From Chitinophagaceae bacterium (GTDB lineage: Bacteria; Bacteroidota; Bacteroidia; Chitinophagales; Chitinophagaceae), in assembly GCA_008080615.1 (NCBI GenBank), contig VIKJ01000039.1, positions 1 to 16,232 on the forward strand: a stretch of 16,232 nucleotides of DNA, in the 5' to 3' direction. Positions 6,677 to 14,656 of this stretch are shown here, piece by piece; position 1 is the first letter of the stretch; every line of letters begins with the position of its first letter. The notes under the pieces are model-generated. The model ran no database searches. It worked only from the letters and a program-made list of their open reading frames with translations, and was not told where the DNA came from. Both the position numbers and the translations under genes were made by a program.

Positions 6677-7816
6677 ATGAAAACAGCTACCAAATATATC
6701 CATGCCGGTTCAGAACCAGATCCTTCTACTGGTGCAATCATGACCCCTATTTACCAAACTTCTACTTATGTGCAAGAAGCACCAGGTGTAAATAAAGGAT
6801 TTGAATATGCAAGAAGCCAAAACCCTACTCGTAAGGCATTGGAAGAAGCTTATGCGCAAATTGAGAATGGAAAATTTGGGCTTGCATTTGGTAGTGGTGT
6901 TGCTGCTACAGATGCAGTTATTAAATTATTAGCGCCTGGTGATGAAGTAATTGCTGCCAACGATATGTATGGAGGCACTTATCGCTTGTTTTCTAAAATT
7001 TATGAAAAATTTGGAATTCAGTTTACCTATGTAGATACTACTGATGCCAATAATATTCAAAAAGCTATCTCGGCAAAAACAAAATTAATTTGGATTGAAA
7101 CACCTACCAATCCATTGATGAATATTACTGATATAGAAGCGGTGAGTAAAATTGCTAAAGCTAGTAAGGCGATACTTTGTGTAGACAATACATTTGCATC
7201 CCCTTATTTACAAAACCCATTAGATTTAGGTGCAGATATTGTAATGCATTCTGCAACAAAATATCTTGGTGGTCATAGCGATTTAATTCAAGGTGCATTG
7301 ATGATGAATGATGCAGGCTTACGCGAACAATTGTATTTTATTCAAAAAAGCTGCGGTGCAGTTCCTGGTCCTATGGATTGCTTCTTAGTATTAAGGGGTA
7401 TTAAAACCTTGCACTTACGAATGCAACGTCATTGTGAAAATGGCAAAACTATTGCTCATTGGTTACGCAAACATCCTAAAGTGGGTAGGGTATACTGGTG
7501 TGGATTCGAAGATCATCCCAATTATGCCATTGCCAGAAAACAAATGCGCGATTTTGGTGGCATGCTTTCATTTGAATTAAAAGATGATAGTATAGAAGCA
7601 GCTAAAAAAGTATTGTCTTCTACCAAATTGTTTTCGTTAGCAGAAAGTTTAGGCGGTGTTGAAAGTTTAATTAATCACCCAGCTTCTATGACGCACGCTT
7701 CCATCCCTAGAGAAAAAAGAATTGCCAATGGATTAAGTGATACATTAATTCGCTTAAGTGTTGGCGTTGAAGATGTAGACGATTTAATTGCCGATTTAGA
7801 TAAAGCACTATTATAA
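6677..7816 (+). CDS. Cystathionine gamma-synthase / gamma-lyase (Cys/Met metabolism PLP enzyme)
   Basis: 379 residues, the usual length. This fold-type I PLP family joins or splits cystathionine in the exchange between cysteine and methionine. The PLP lysine is K195 in HSATKYLGGHSD; D170 in VDNTFASP should contact the pyridine nitrogen; YARSQNPTR (44-52) and YGGTYRLF (98-105) are phosphate and substrate regions. LAESLGGVESLINHPASMTH (321-340) carries E329, the glutamate position that separates cystathionine synthases and gamma-lyases from beta-lyases as I recall the family. Sequence alone does not decide between a synthase (metB) and a lyase (mccB), so I give no symbol. It has a good promoter box and is followed 6 bases later by an unrelated hydrolase gene. 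Confidence 0.92.
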   Translation: MKTATKYIHAGSEPDPSTGAIMTPIYQTSTYVQEAPGVNKGFEYARSQNPTRKALEEAYAQIENGKFGLAFGSGVAATDAVIKLLAPGDEVIAANDMYGGTYRLFSKIYEKFGIQFTYVDTTDANNIQKAISAKTKLIWIETPTNPLMNITDIEAVSKIAKASKAILCVDNTFASPYLQNPLDLGADIVMHSATKYLGGHSDLIQGALMMNDAGLREQLYFIQKSCGAVPGPMDCFLVLRGIKTLHLRMQRHCENGKTIAHWLRKHPKVGRVYWCGFEDHPNYAIARKQMRDFGGMLSFELKDDSIEAAKKVLSSTKLFSLAESLGGVESLINHPASMTHASIPREKRIANGLSDTLIRLSVGVEDVDDLIADLDKALL

Positions 7817-7822
7817 ATAGGT

Positions 7823-8722
7823 ATGAAAAAAGAAGTTTTTTTGGGGTTTCTTTTCTGTATGTCTTTAACAACAGTTTTTGCTCAGCCTACTCTGGTACAA
7901 AAACAAATTGATAGTTTAGTGAATGCTAAAGCTATTCCGGGTATTATCATAGGTACAGTAGATCAGGGTAAACAAAAAATTTATACGGCAGGCTATGCCA
8001 ATGTAGAGCAACAAACCCCATTTTTACCCAATACCCAACTAGAAATTGGTAGCATTAGCAAAACATTTACGCCAAGCAATTTGGGTACATCTGCTAACGC
8101 ATTACTTCCATACGAAGGATACAACCTAAATAAATTGTTTAGTTATCTTGTAACAGCTACACCCAACCCTGTTGGTAAAGTAGAGTATTCTAATTTGGGT
8201 ATGGGGCTAGCAGGTGTTCTTGCAGAACGCATCTCTGGAAAATCTTACGAATCCTTGCTAAAAAAATATATCAGCAAACCTTTTAGATTAAAGTACACTT
8301 CTTTAAAAACGGCTACCTTTCAACCTATTGCAACTGGATATTTCAATTCCCAGAATGCATTATACTGGGATATGTATGCATTAAATGGCGCTGGTGGTAT
8401 TAAGTCGAATACTAGCGAAATGCTTTCATATCTGAACTATCTATTAATGCAAAGTAGCAACCCTATTATTACAAGCATAACCACTCCTACTGCAACCATC
8501 AACAAACAAATTAAAGTAGCAAAGGGATGGCATTTACTTTCTTCAAAGGAACAATCTAAAATTATTTGGCATAACGGAGGAACTTATGGATTTTCTACTT
8601 TTTGTGCCTTCAATATAGAAACCGGAAAAGCTGTTTTTTTGGCAATCAATGCATTTAATAAAAACAAGATTGCAGATGGGCTTGGATTTGAGATCATCAT
8701 GAAAATGCTTACTACAAAGTAA
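7823..8722 (+). CDS. Secreted class-C beta-lactamase-like serine hydrolase, shortened
   Basis: 299 residues with a signal peptide (cleavage likely after A20, VFA-QP). The penicillin-binding fold motifs are present: S77-I-S-K80, Y122-S-N and H250-N-G. Such enzymes are esterases, D-aminopeptidases or beta-lactamases acting in the periplasm. S77 and Y122 are only 45 residues apart, while class C AmpC has 86 and related esterases about 100. The text passes from GSISKTFT directly to PSNLGTSANALL, where relatives have a helix, a short domain and then a THTSGLPxLPSNL segment. At least 40 residues therefore seem to be missing, in frame, at about base 8072. Reading frame and later motifs are intact, but packing of the active site is doubtful. 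Its stop overlaps the next ATG by one base (TAATG). Confidence 0.85.
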   Translation: MKKEVFLGFLFCMSLTTVFAQPTLVQKQIDSLVNAKAIPGIIIGTVDQGKQKIYTAGYANVEQQTPFLPNTQLEIGSISKTFTPSNLGTSANALLPYEGYNLNKLFSYLVTATPNPVGKVEYSNLGMGLAGVLAERISGKSYESLLKKYISKPFRLKYTSLKTATFQPIATGYFNSQNALYWDMYALNGAGGIKSNTSEMLSYLNYLLMQSSNPIITSITTPTATINKQIKVAKGWHLLSSKEQSKIIWHNGGTYGFSTFCAFNIETGKAVFLAINAFNKNKIADGLGFEIIMKMLTTK

Positions 8723-9495
8723 TGGAGGCGTTAAAAAAATTACAGCAATTTTTAGATGAAAAAGTAGCGCTATATAATCAACCTTCTTTTATTGCAGCTG
8801 ATCCTATTTGCATTCCACACTTATTTACTAAGCAACAGGATATAGAAATCGCCGGATTTTTTGCTGCCATTTTTGCCTGGGGCAATAGAACTACCATTAT
8901 CAACAAATCGAAAGAGTTGATGCAATTGATGCAGATGCAACCCCATCAGTTTTGCATGGAAGCATCGGCCAAAGAATTAAAGCAACTAGAAGCCTTTAAG
9001 CATCGTACTTTCAACGCTACCGATTTATTGTATTGTATTGAGTTCTTTAAATACCATTATGCAACAAACGATTCACTAGAAGATGCATTTCTCATCAACA
9101 AAAAATCACCCGCATCTATGTATGATGCGCTCGTACATTTTCATCAGTATTTTTTTTCGCTAGAAGATGCTCCAGCAAGAACCAAAAAACATATTGCCAA
9201 CCCAGCCAAAGGATCTACTTGCAAACGCTTAAATATGTATTTAAGATGGATGGTAAGGAAAGACAATAAGGGAGTTGATTTTGGTATTTGGAAAAAATTA
9301 AAACCAGCGCAATTGATTTGCCCTATTGATGTGCATGTTGCCAGAGTAGCTAAGCGTTTTAATTTATTCGATCGCCAACAAATAGATTGGCAAGCTGCAG
9401 AAGCATTAACCAATTACCTAAAAAAGCTGGACCCTAAGGATCCAGCTAAATATGATTTTGCCTTATTTGGATTAGGCGTTATAGAAAAATTCTAA
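8722..9495 (+). CDS. DUF2400 / TIGR02757 family protein of unknown function
   Basis: 257 residues, the normal size of this family, which is common in Bacteroidota and some other phyla and has no assigned biochemical role. Recognisable segments are AAIFAWGNRTTIINKSKELM (about 48-68), KHRTFNATDLLY (93-104), LNMYLRWMVRKDNKGVDFGIW (about 170-190), CPIDVHVARVAKRFNL (200-215) and the C-terminus YDFALFGLGVIEKF. The family resembles helix-hairpin-helix DNA glycosylases in its C-terminal half, but I see no catalytic residue that would support an activity. No signal peptide or membrane segment. Translation is probably coupled to the upstream gene by the one-base overlap. Its last 80 bases also carry the hairpin terminator of the convergent GH3 gene, with one base between the two stop codons. 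Confidence 0.85.
   Translation: MEALKKLQQFLDEKVALYNQPSFIAADPICIPHLFTKQQDIEIAGFFAAIFAWGNRTTIINKSKELMQLMQMQPHQFCMEASAKELKQLEAFKHRTFNATDLLYCIEFFKYHYATNDSLEDAFLINKKSPASMYDALVHFHQYFFSLEDAPARTKKHIANPAKGSTCKRLNMYLRWMVRKDNKGVDFGIWKKLKPAQLICPIDVHVARVAKRFNLFDRQQIDWQAAEALTNYLKKLDPKDPAKYDFALFGLGVIEKF
9420..9447 (-). terminator. Intrinsic terminator of the GH3 gene, inside the convergent DUF2400 coding sequence
   Basis: Read on the minus strand, AGCTGGATCC, loop TTA, GGGTCCAGCT forms a ten-pair stem (one G-U wobble) followed immediately by a run of T bases (complement of A 9420-9425). On the plus strand the wobble becomes a C-A mismatch and no T run follows, so the structure should act mainly on the minus transcript. 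It lies 50 bases past the GH3 stop. Confidence 0.75.
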
Positions 9496-9496
9496 C

Positions 9497-11752
9497 TTAT
9501 TTCAATTCAAAAGTGGCGTTCAACGTTTTGTTTGAATCTCCTCCTACAAATACATTGAACTTACCCGATTCTAATACAGTATTGCCTGCACCATCATAAA
9601 AACTAAGGTCTTTACCCGTTAATACAAATTGTACTGTTTTAGATTCCCCTGCTTTCAGCATTATTTTTTGAAATCCTTTGAGTTCTTTTACAGGACGAAT
9701 AATGGATGCAGTTAAGTCTCTAATATACAATTGCACCACTTCTTCTCCATCTACATTACTAGTGTTTTTAACGGTTACCGCTACTTTTACTGATTCATTT
9801 TTGCTAATACTTGTGCTGCTTAATGTTAAGCCAGTATACTCAAATGTTGAATAGCTCAACCCATATCCAAATGGATAAAGTGGCTCATTGGGAATATCAC
9901 GATAACGAGATTTCCAAGAAGCATCACCAGTTTCAGGAGGAGGTCGATTGGTATTAAAATGATTGTAGTATACAGGTATTTGACCTACTGCATAAGGAAA
10001 ACTCATTACGGTTTTTCCTGACGGATTATAGTCGCCTGATAAAACATCTGCAACTGCATTACCTGTTTCTGTTCCTAGCACCCAGCATTGCACAATGGCC
10101 GTACTTAAATTTTGTATTTGAGTTAATACCAACGGGCGTCCACTGTTTACCAATACCACCACTGGTTTACCTGTTTTTTGTAAGGCTTTTAATAATTGAA
10201 CCTGATTGTCTGGGATATTAATATTGGCCAAAGATCTTTCCTCACCTGCTAACTTTCCACTTAATCCAATAGTAGCTACAATCACATCTGAATTGGCAGC
10301 GGAAGCTACTGCCTCATTTACCAATGCTTCATTAAAATTATTATCGGCTGTATAGCCTGCTGTATAGGCAATTGAAGCAGATCCAAATTTTTGCTGCATG
10401 CCCTCATAAATACTAACTGCATCATTTGAATCACCTTTACCTGACCAAAAATCAAACATGTCATCTTTGCTCTTGGCATACAAACCTACCAAGGCAATTT
10501 TTTGAGTTGATTTTTTTAGTGGTAATACTTGTTGGTTATTTTTTAATAATACAATTGAACTTCTCGCTGCTTTAAGTGCTTCTGCTCTATTTGCTGGAGA
10601 AAATAAAGTAGTGGCTTCTCTTGATTCATCAGAAAACTTATATGGATCTTCAAACAATCCCAATTTAAATTTATAATACAGTACTTTTCTAACAACATCA
10701 TCTACTTCCTTCATCGAAACTTTTCCTTCTTTAACCAATGCTGGTAAATGCTCAATAGTTACAATAGATTGCATGTCCATCATACTACCCGATTTAATTG
10801 CCTTGTACGCGGCATCCTTTTCATTTGCTGCATAACCATGATCAACAAGTTCTTCAAATGAACCCCAGTCACTCACTACTAATCCTTTAAAGCCCCATTT
10901 CTTCTGAAGAATATCTTTCAATAAAAATGAATTGGCACTTGCAGGAACTCCATCAACAACGTTAAACGAGTTCATGATAGTTGCAGCACCTGCATTTACA
11001 GCAGCTTGATAAGTGGGTAAATATTTATTCCATAAAGCAACTCTAGAAACATCCACATGATTGTATTCCCTACCTGCCTCTAGTGCTCCATAAGCTGCAA
11101 AGTGTTTTACACAGGCCAAAATATGCAGTACATCATCTAAGTTTCCCTGCAAGCCGCGAACCCTTGCAGCGGCAACTAGCGAACCATAGTAAGTGTCTTC
11201 TCCAGCTCCTTCCATGACCCTTCCCCATCTAGGATCGGTACTGATATCTACCATGGGAGCAAAAGTCCAATGCAAGCCTGCTGCTGCAGACTCTTTAGCC
11301 GATACAGCTGAATTCTTTTCAATTTGAGTTAGGTCCCAACTACATGCTTCTGCCAGAGGAATTGGGAAAATGGTTTTATAGCCATGAATTACGTCGTAAG
11401 CAAATAAAATAGGAATTCCCAAACGGCTCTCTTTTACGGCTACTTCCTGAATATTTCTGGTTTCTTTAGCTCCAGTAACATTCAAGAAAGAACCTACTTT
11501 GCCGTCACGTACCATTTGTACTTTTGCCTTTTGGCCAGGATCATTTAATGCAGGGCCTGTAAATATACCACCACTCAATTGGTTTAATTGACCAGCTTTT
11601 TCTTCGATGGTCATCCGTTTTAGCAAATCATCAATTCGTAAATTAATGTCAATTTTAGTACTTTTATACAACGGAGTTGTAGCGGGCTGCTTTTGTGCAT
11701 TCAAAAGAGTTGTTGCACCCAAAAAACAAAGGAAATAAATATATTTTTTCAT
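9497..11752 (-). CDS. bglX: Secreted GH3 beta-glucosidase, BglX type
   Basis: 751 residues with a signal peptide (cleavage near A19, LNA-QK), so periplasmic or exported. It should release terminal beta-linked glucose, or a similar sugar, from oligosaccharides. The N-terminal barrel (about 35-370) contains RLGIPILFAYDVIHGY (110-125), DPRWGRVMEGAGEDTY (173-188), KHFAAYG (216-222) and the nucleophile D295 in VVSDWGS. The alpha/beta sandwich domain (about 395-590) offers E504 in AGEERS as probable acid/base, aligned with the AHEASS region of E. coli BglX. A fibronectin-III-like domain ends the protein (about 665-750). Size and order match BglX. Transcription is convergent with the DUF2400 gene and ends in a terminator inside it. 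Substrate may be cello- or laminari-oligosaccharides, or xylosides; sequence does not decide. Confidence 0.92.
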   Translation of the reverse strand: MKKYIYFLCFLGATTLLNAQKQPATTPLYKSTKIDINLRIDDLLKRMTIEEKAGQLNQLSGGIFTGPALNDPGQKAKVQMVRDGKVGSFLNVTGAKETRNIQEVAVKESRLGIPILFAYDVIHGYKTIFPIPLAEACSWDLTQIEKNSAVSAKESAAAGLHWTFAPMVDISTDPRWGRVMEGAGEDTYYGSLVAAARVRGLQGNLDDVLHILACVKHFAAYGALEAGREYNHVDVSRVALWNKYLPTYQAAVNAGAATIMNSFNVVDGVPASANSFLLKDILQKKWGFKGLVVSDWGSFEELVDHGYAANEKDAAYKAIKSGSMMDMQSIVTIEHLPALVKEGKVSMKEVDDVVRKVLYYKFKLGLFEDPYKFSDESREATTLFSPANRAEALKAARSSIVLLKNNQQVLPLKKSTQKIALVGLYAKSKDDMFDFWSGKGDSNDAVSIYEGMQQKFGSASIAYTAGYTADNNFNEALVNEAVASAANSDVIVATIGLSGKLAGEERSLANINIPDNQVQLLKALQKTGKPVVVLVNSGRPLVLTQIQNLSTAIVQCWVLGTETGNAVADVLSGDYNPSGKTVMSFPYAVGQIPVYYNHFNTNRPPPETGDASWKSRYRDIPNEPLYPFGYGLSYSTFEYTGLTLSSTSISKNESVKVAVTVKNTSNVDGEEVVQLYIRDLTASIIRPVKELKGFQKIMLKAGESKTVQFVLTGKDLSFYDGAGNTVLESGKFNVFVGGDSNKTLNATFELK

Positions 11753-11771
11753 ATAGCAAACTTGAATTCTT

Positions 11772-11779
11772 TAAAGGTA
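11772..11779 (-). promoter_or_regulatory. Candidate -7 box for the GH3 gene
   Basis: The minus strand reads TACCTTTA, seven of eight positions of TAnnTTTG, 19 bases before the GH3 start codon. It lies in the 41-base divergent gap shared with the small plus-strand gene. No clear -33 element. Confidence 0.35.
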
Positions 11780-11793
11780 TAAAATTAAGATAT

Positions 11794-12081
11794 ATGCACG
11801 AACACAATATTGACATTGCCGCATTTGAGCAATTAAACAGGCAGGAACTAGTAAATACCATCAACGAGTTGATCTTGAATGATTTTGAAAAACTGGTGTT
11901 TGTAATGTATAGAATAGATGTAAATGAGGCCAAAATAAAAAGCTTATTGGCATCAAAAACAGATACCAATGCCGCTGAACTAATTGCCGACGCCATTATA
12001 GAAAGATTGCAGCAGAAAAAAGCAGCAAAAGAAATTTATAAGCAGCAGCACCAAGCCCAGTCTAGCGAAGAAAAGTGGTAA
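11794..12081 (+). CDS. Small conserved helical protein, function unknown
   Basis: 95 residues from the ATG at 11794. The frame opens further upstream to 11695, but that would overlap the divergent GH3 gene by 58 bases and place a basic, unconserved tail before the protein. The text NTINELILNDFEKLVFVMYRIDVNEAKI, then AAELIADAIIERLQQKKAAKE, has the heptad-like hydrophobic spacing of a two- or three-helix bundle with a charged, glutamine-rich tail. The segment YRIDVxExKI followed by LIADxIIERxxQK is one I associate with short conserved Bacteroidota proteins annotated only as hypothetical. No signal peptide, membrane segment or metal motif. It ends directly against the stop of the convergent GH9 gene, with no base between them. 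No function can be proposed from sequence. Confidence 0.75.
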   Translation: MHEHNIDIAAFEQLNRQELVNTINELILNDFEKLVFVMYRIDVNEAKIKSLLASKTDTNAAELIADAIIERLQQKKAAKEIYKQQHQAQSSEEKW

Positions 12082-14580
12082 TTAATTGAGCAATTCATCA
12101 ATTCGCTTAAAAGTGAACCCTCGCTTCTTTAGTAATTGAATTAATTCTCCTAATCTACTATATAGTTTATCTGTTCTGCGCGGATCTGTTCCCGCATGAA
12201 TCAGCAATATATTGCCATTCATTTGAGCATCCGATAATCGCAGTAGTTTATTCATTAGGGTATCACTGCTGCGGTACAACTTTCCCATTTGAGGCCAGGT
12301 ATAATCTGCATTGGTAAATGTATTGGGCGTAAAACTAAATAGCTCCATTCCGCGCCAATGCGTCCAAGTAGCAATACTATCATTCCACCATTCATAGGGC
12401 GGAATAAAATATCGAACAGTATTAGTAGGAATACCAAGCAATTCCATTGCCTCCATATTTTTATTCAGGTCTTCTGTAAATTGATCATATGTAACCAACA
12501 AACTGTCTCGCTTTTGCCAATCTGCATACAATAAATGATCATTACTATGGGGGCCTAAATAATGCTGAGCATTTTTCAGTTGTAACAATGATTGTTTAAA
12601 CGCAGGATTTCTATAAAATCTTCCAGTGAAAAAGAAACTGCCTTTAATTTTTTCTTTATTCAACGTTTGTTCAATGGAAGTTAATCCATCTCCATATTCA
12701 TCACCTGTAAAAACTAAAGCAATGTTTTTTCCGTTTGCTGGTTCCACTTTAATAATAGCCCCCGCATTCATTATTTTTTTTACAATCGTCTCTTTTTGTT
12801 GCACATGCTTTACTCCACTAGTTGCTTGTTGAGCTGCTAATAAATAAATGAGCGAAGCAGTTCCATCCATGGTAGGTTCATTGGTACTATAGTCTCCATA
12901 GTCATCATGATAAACTGCCAAATCACTTTGAAAAGGAGCATACTCATCTGCATCTTTTAATTGAATCCCAATTAAATTTTTATAAATATTGGTATACACT
13001 GGCCCGTCTACTAAACCGCCGTTGATGGGATAATTTTTTATATGGGTGAACGCACTATGAGGGTCTACAGGACTGTCTCCCTGAAATGGTAAACCATATA
13101 CCATACTGGTTCCCCAAGGATTGCAACCAAATAACCAATCTATATTGGCTTGTTCTAATTGCTCATATTGTTTGCTACCTGATAAGCTTTTATACCATTT
13201 ACATTGCATTGCAAATGCAACCGTTAAATTATTACTGCACCAAATAAACGGCACCCCTCTATAGAAAGCATTTGCTTTTGCTTTTTGCCAAACTGCATCT
13301 ATTCCTTTTTTATAAAAAGAGATAATGGTATCTTTTTTTGAACCAGTTAATTGTTTGGCCAATTCATAATGACCCAAATTAATAAAGGGATACCATTGAT
13401 AATGACTGGCAGTATCTTTTCCTAACCAAGGTGTAACGGATTCTTTTTTTGCATAGGAGAATGCCGATTGTAATCGTTCATTTTTATCTTTCCAAAATGC
13501 AGCAGCATGGGCTAATTCAAGGTCATCAACCCAATTATCTTCGGCATATATATAGGGAGACACAACAGAAACAGTTTGTGTAACGCCTTCTTTTTTATAA
13601 GCAAATTGCAAAGCAGATTTTGCCTTTGCTTTATACAAATCTTGCTGCTGCTTAAAATAGATGGATGCCAATGAAAAAGCACTGCTGAATTTTGCAGCAG
13701 TTGAACTTGTTCCAGTTGTATTGTTTTTAAACTTTCCCCTTTGTTGAATTTCTCCATCAATAAAATATACTGGCCGCTCAAACCCCTTGCCATAATAATT
13801 GTCTTCTTTGGGAATGCGCATCCCTCTATGATCCCGATCATCCCCTAATTGATTAAATAACCATTCTGGTTTAGGATGCATTTTAACCAACCAATCTAAA
13901 CCCCATTTTGCTTCGTCTAATACATCTACCCTTCCATTACTTCCATTGATTCCATTATCGTTGAAATGATCAGCAAAAACAGCAGGAAAATCTCTATAGG
14001 CCATTAGCAGATGGTATGTGGCGTTGGCAGTAGTTGAACTGTATTGTAAATAGTCGCTTGCATCATGCCATCCACCAATCGCATCAATATGAGTACTGTC
14101 TTTGAGTCCAACAGCTGCGCCATACATAGTATACCCATCATGGGTATGGCAACTATCTTGTAAAAAAGGATTGTATCCACTTCTTTGTTGACGCATGTAT
14201 TGCAAACAAAAATCGGCCGTTCCCTGATACACATTTTCATTGATGCTAAACACAGGCGATTTAATATTACCCACTTGCAAATAAAATCTCCCCTTCCCTT
14301 TAAATGCAGAAAAATCTAATCTGGCAGTTTCAGTAAATGGACCATAACCACCAAATTGTTTACCTGTACGATTAGTGTACACTGGTTTGTTGGTGAGTGC
14401 ATTAACTAACGAAAATTGATTATTTAACGAAGCCCCTTTTGTGCACCAAACTGCTACTTTTACGCCATTGGGTAAGTAACCCAGTTGATTGATTCTAATC
14501 CAACTGAGCTCTGAATCATTTGCAATTGCAACAAATACAATAATCATGGCAAATAGTGATACAAATAACTTTTTAATCAT
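12082..14580 (-). CDS. Secreted bimodular protein: GH9 glycoside hydrolase plus C-terminal CE4-like deacetylase
   Basis: 832 residues, signal peptide 1-20 (VAIA-ND). Residues about 24-113 form the Ig-like domain typical of CelD-type GH9 (RINQLGYLPNG, KSPVFSI). The GH9 (alpha/alpha)6 barrel spans about 118-585: GGWHDASDY (169-177) holds the catalytic-base aspartates D173 and D176, DPHSAFTH (507-513 region) matches the histidine loop, and YGDYSTNEPTMDGTA carries the acid E568. After a short linker, 617-832 is a NodB-like deacetylase: FTGDEYGDG (624-632), GPHSNDH with H678 and H682, RYFIPPYEWWN (R723) and ILLIHAG (H795). The pair suggests an enzyme that both deacetylates and cuts a beta-glycan. 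GH9 includes endoglucanases and exo-glucosaminidases, so cellulose-like glucan and partly acetylated amino-sugar glycan are both possible. Domain assignment is firm; substrate is inference. Confidence 0.88.
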   Translation of the reverse strand: MIKKLFVSLFAMIIVFVAIANDSELSWIRINQLGYLPNGVKVAVWCTKGASLNNQFSLVNALTNKPVYTNRTGKQFGGYGPFTETARLDFSAFKGKGRFYLQVGNIKSPVFSINENVYQGTADFCLQYMRQQRSGYNPFLQDSCHTHDGYTMYGAAVGLKDSTHIDAIGGWHDASDYLQYSSTTANATYHLLMAYRDFPAVFADHFNDNGINGSNGRVDVLDEAKWGLDWLVKMHPKPEWLFNQLGDDRDHRGMRIPKEDNYYGKGFERPVYFIDGEIQQRGKFKNNTTGTSSTAAKFSSAFSLASIYFKQQQDLYKAKAKSALQFAYKKEGVTQTVSVVSPYIYAEDNWVDDLELAHAAAFWKDKNERLQSAFSYAKKESVTPWLGKDTASHYQWYPFINLGHYELAKQLTGSKKDTIISFYKKGIDAVWQKAKANAFYRGVPFIWCSNNLTVAFAMQCKWYKSLSGSKQYEQLEQANIDWLFGCNPWGTSMVYGLPFQGDSPVDPHSAFTHIKNYPINGGLVDGPVYTNIYKNLIGIQLKDADEYAPFQSDLAVYHDDYGDYSTNEPTMDGTASLIYLLAAQQATSGVKHVQQKETIVKKIMNAGAIIKVEPANGKNIALVFTGDEYGDGLTSIEQTLNKEKIKGSFFFTGRFYRNPAFKQSLLQLKNAQHYLGPHSNDHLLYADWQKRDSLLVTYDQFTEDLNKNMEAMELLGIPTNTVRYFIPPYEWWNDSIATWTHWRGMELFSFTPNTFTNADYTWPQMGKLYRSSDTLMNKLLRLSDAQMNGNILLIHAGTDPRRTDKLYSRLGELIQLLKKRGFTFKRIDELLN

Positions 14581-14596
14581 GGCAAAAATTAATGTT

Positions 14597-14604
14597 TAAA
14601 TATA
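14597..14604 (-). promoter_or_regulatory. Candidate -7 box for the GH9-CE4 gene
   Basis: The minus strand reads TATATTTA, seven of eight positions of TAnnTTTG, 16 bases before the start codon. A minus-strand TTG at 14621-14623 is 16 bases further upstream, shorter than the usual 19-21 spacing. Confidence 0.35.
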
Positions 14605-14629
14605 CAAACGTTAATGCAGTCAATTCACC

Positions 14630-14637
14630 TAATTTCG
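14630..14637 (+). promoter_or_regulatory. Candidate -7 box for the fumarylacetoacetate-hydrolase-family gene
   Basis: TAATTTCG matches seven of eight positions of TAnnTTTG and lies 19 bases before the ATG at 14657. It shares a 76-base divergent gap with the GH9-CE4 promoter. No clear -33 TTG. Confidence 0.35.
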
Positions 14638-14656
14638 TACTTCAAAATTTAGAACG

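Noticed and set aside
9144..9413. Minus-strand frame opposite the DUF2400 gene
   Set aside because: Fully antisense to a conserved family gene and without motif; it lies in the read-through zone after the GH3 terminator.
9505..9537. Inverted repeat ATTCAAA/TTTGAAT as a terminator for the plus-strand operon
   Set aside because: The stem is AT-only with a 19-base loop and no T run after it; too weak to call.
11695..11793. Upstream extension of the small conserved gene
   Set aside because: It runs into the divergent GH3 coding sequence; the ATG at 11794 leaves a normal promoter gap.
11664..11996. Minus-strand frame overlapping the GH3 start and the small gene
   Set aside because: It overlaps two better-supported genes on both strands and is rich in Ser/Phe/Cys in the manner of antisense frames.
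12255..14240. Several frames inside the GH9-CE4 gene (12255-12437, 12626-12832, 13512-13841, 14004-14240)
   Set aside because: All are alternative frames of one continuous, motif-complete 832-residue gene.
9497..14580. A canonical polysaccharide utilisation locus
   Set aside because: Two glycoside hydrolase genes are present, but no SusC/SusD-like pair, anti-sigma/ECF-sigma pair or hybrid two-component regulator lies in the window.
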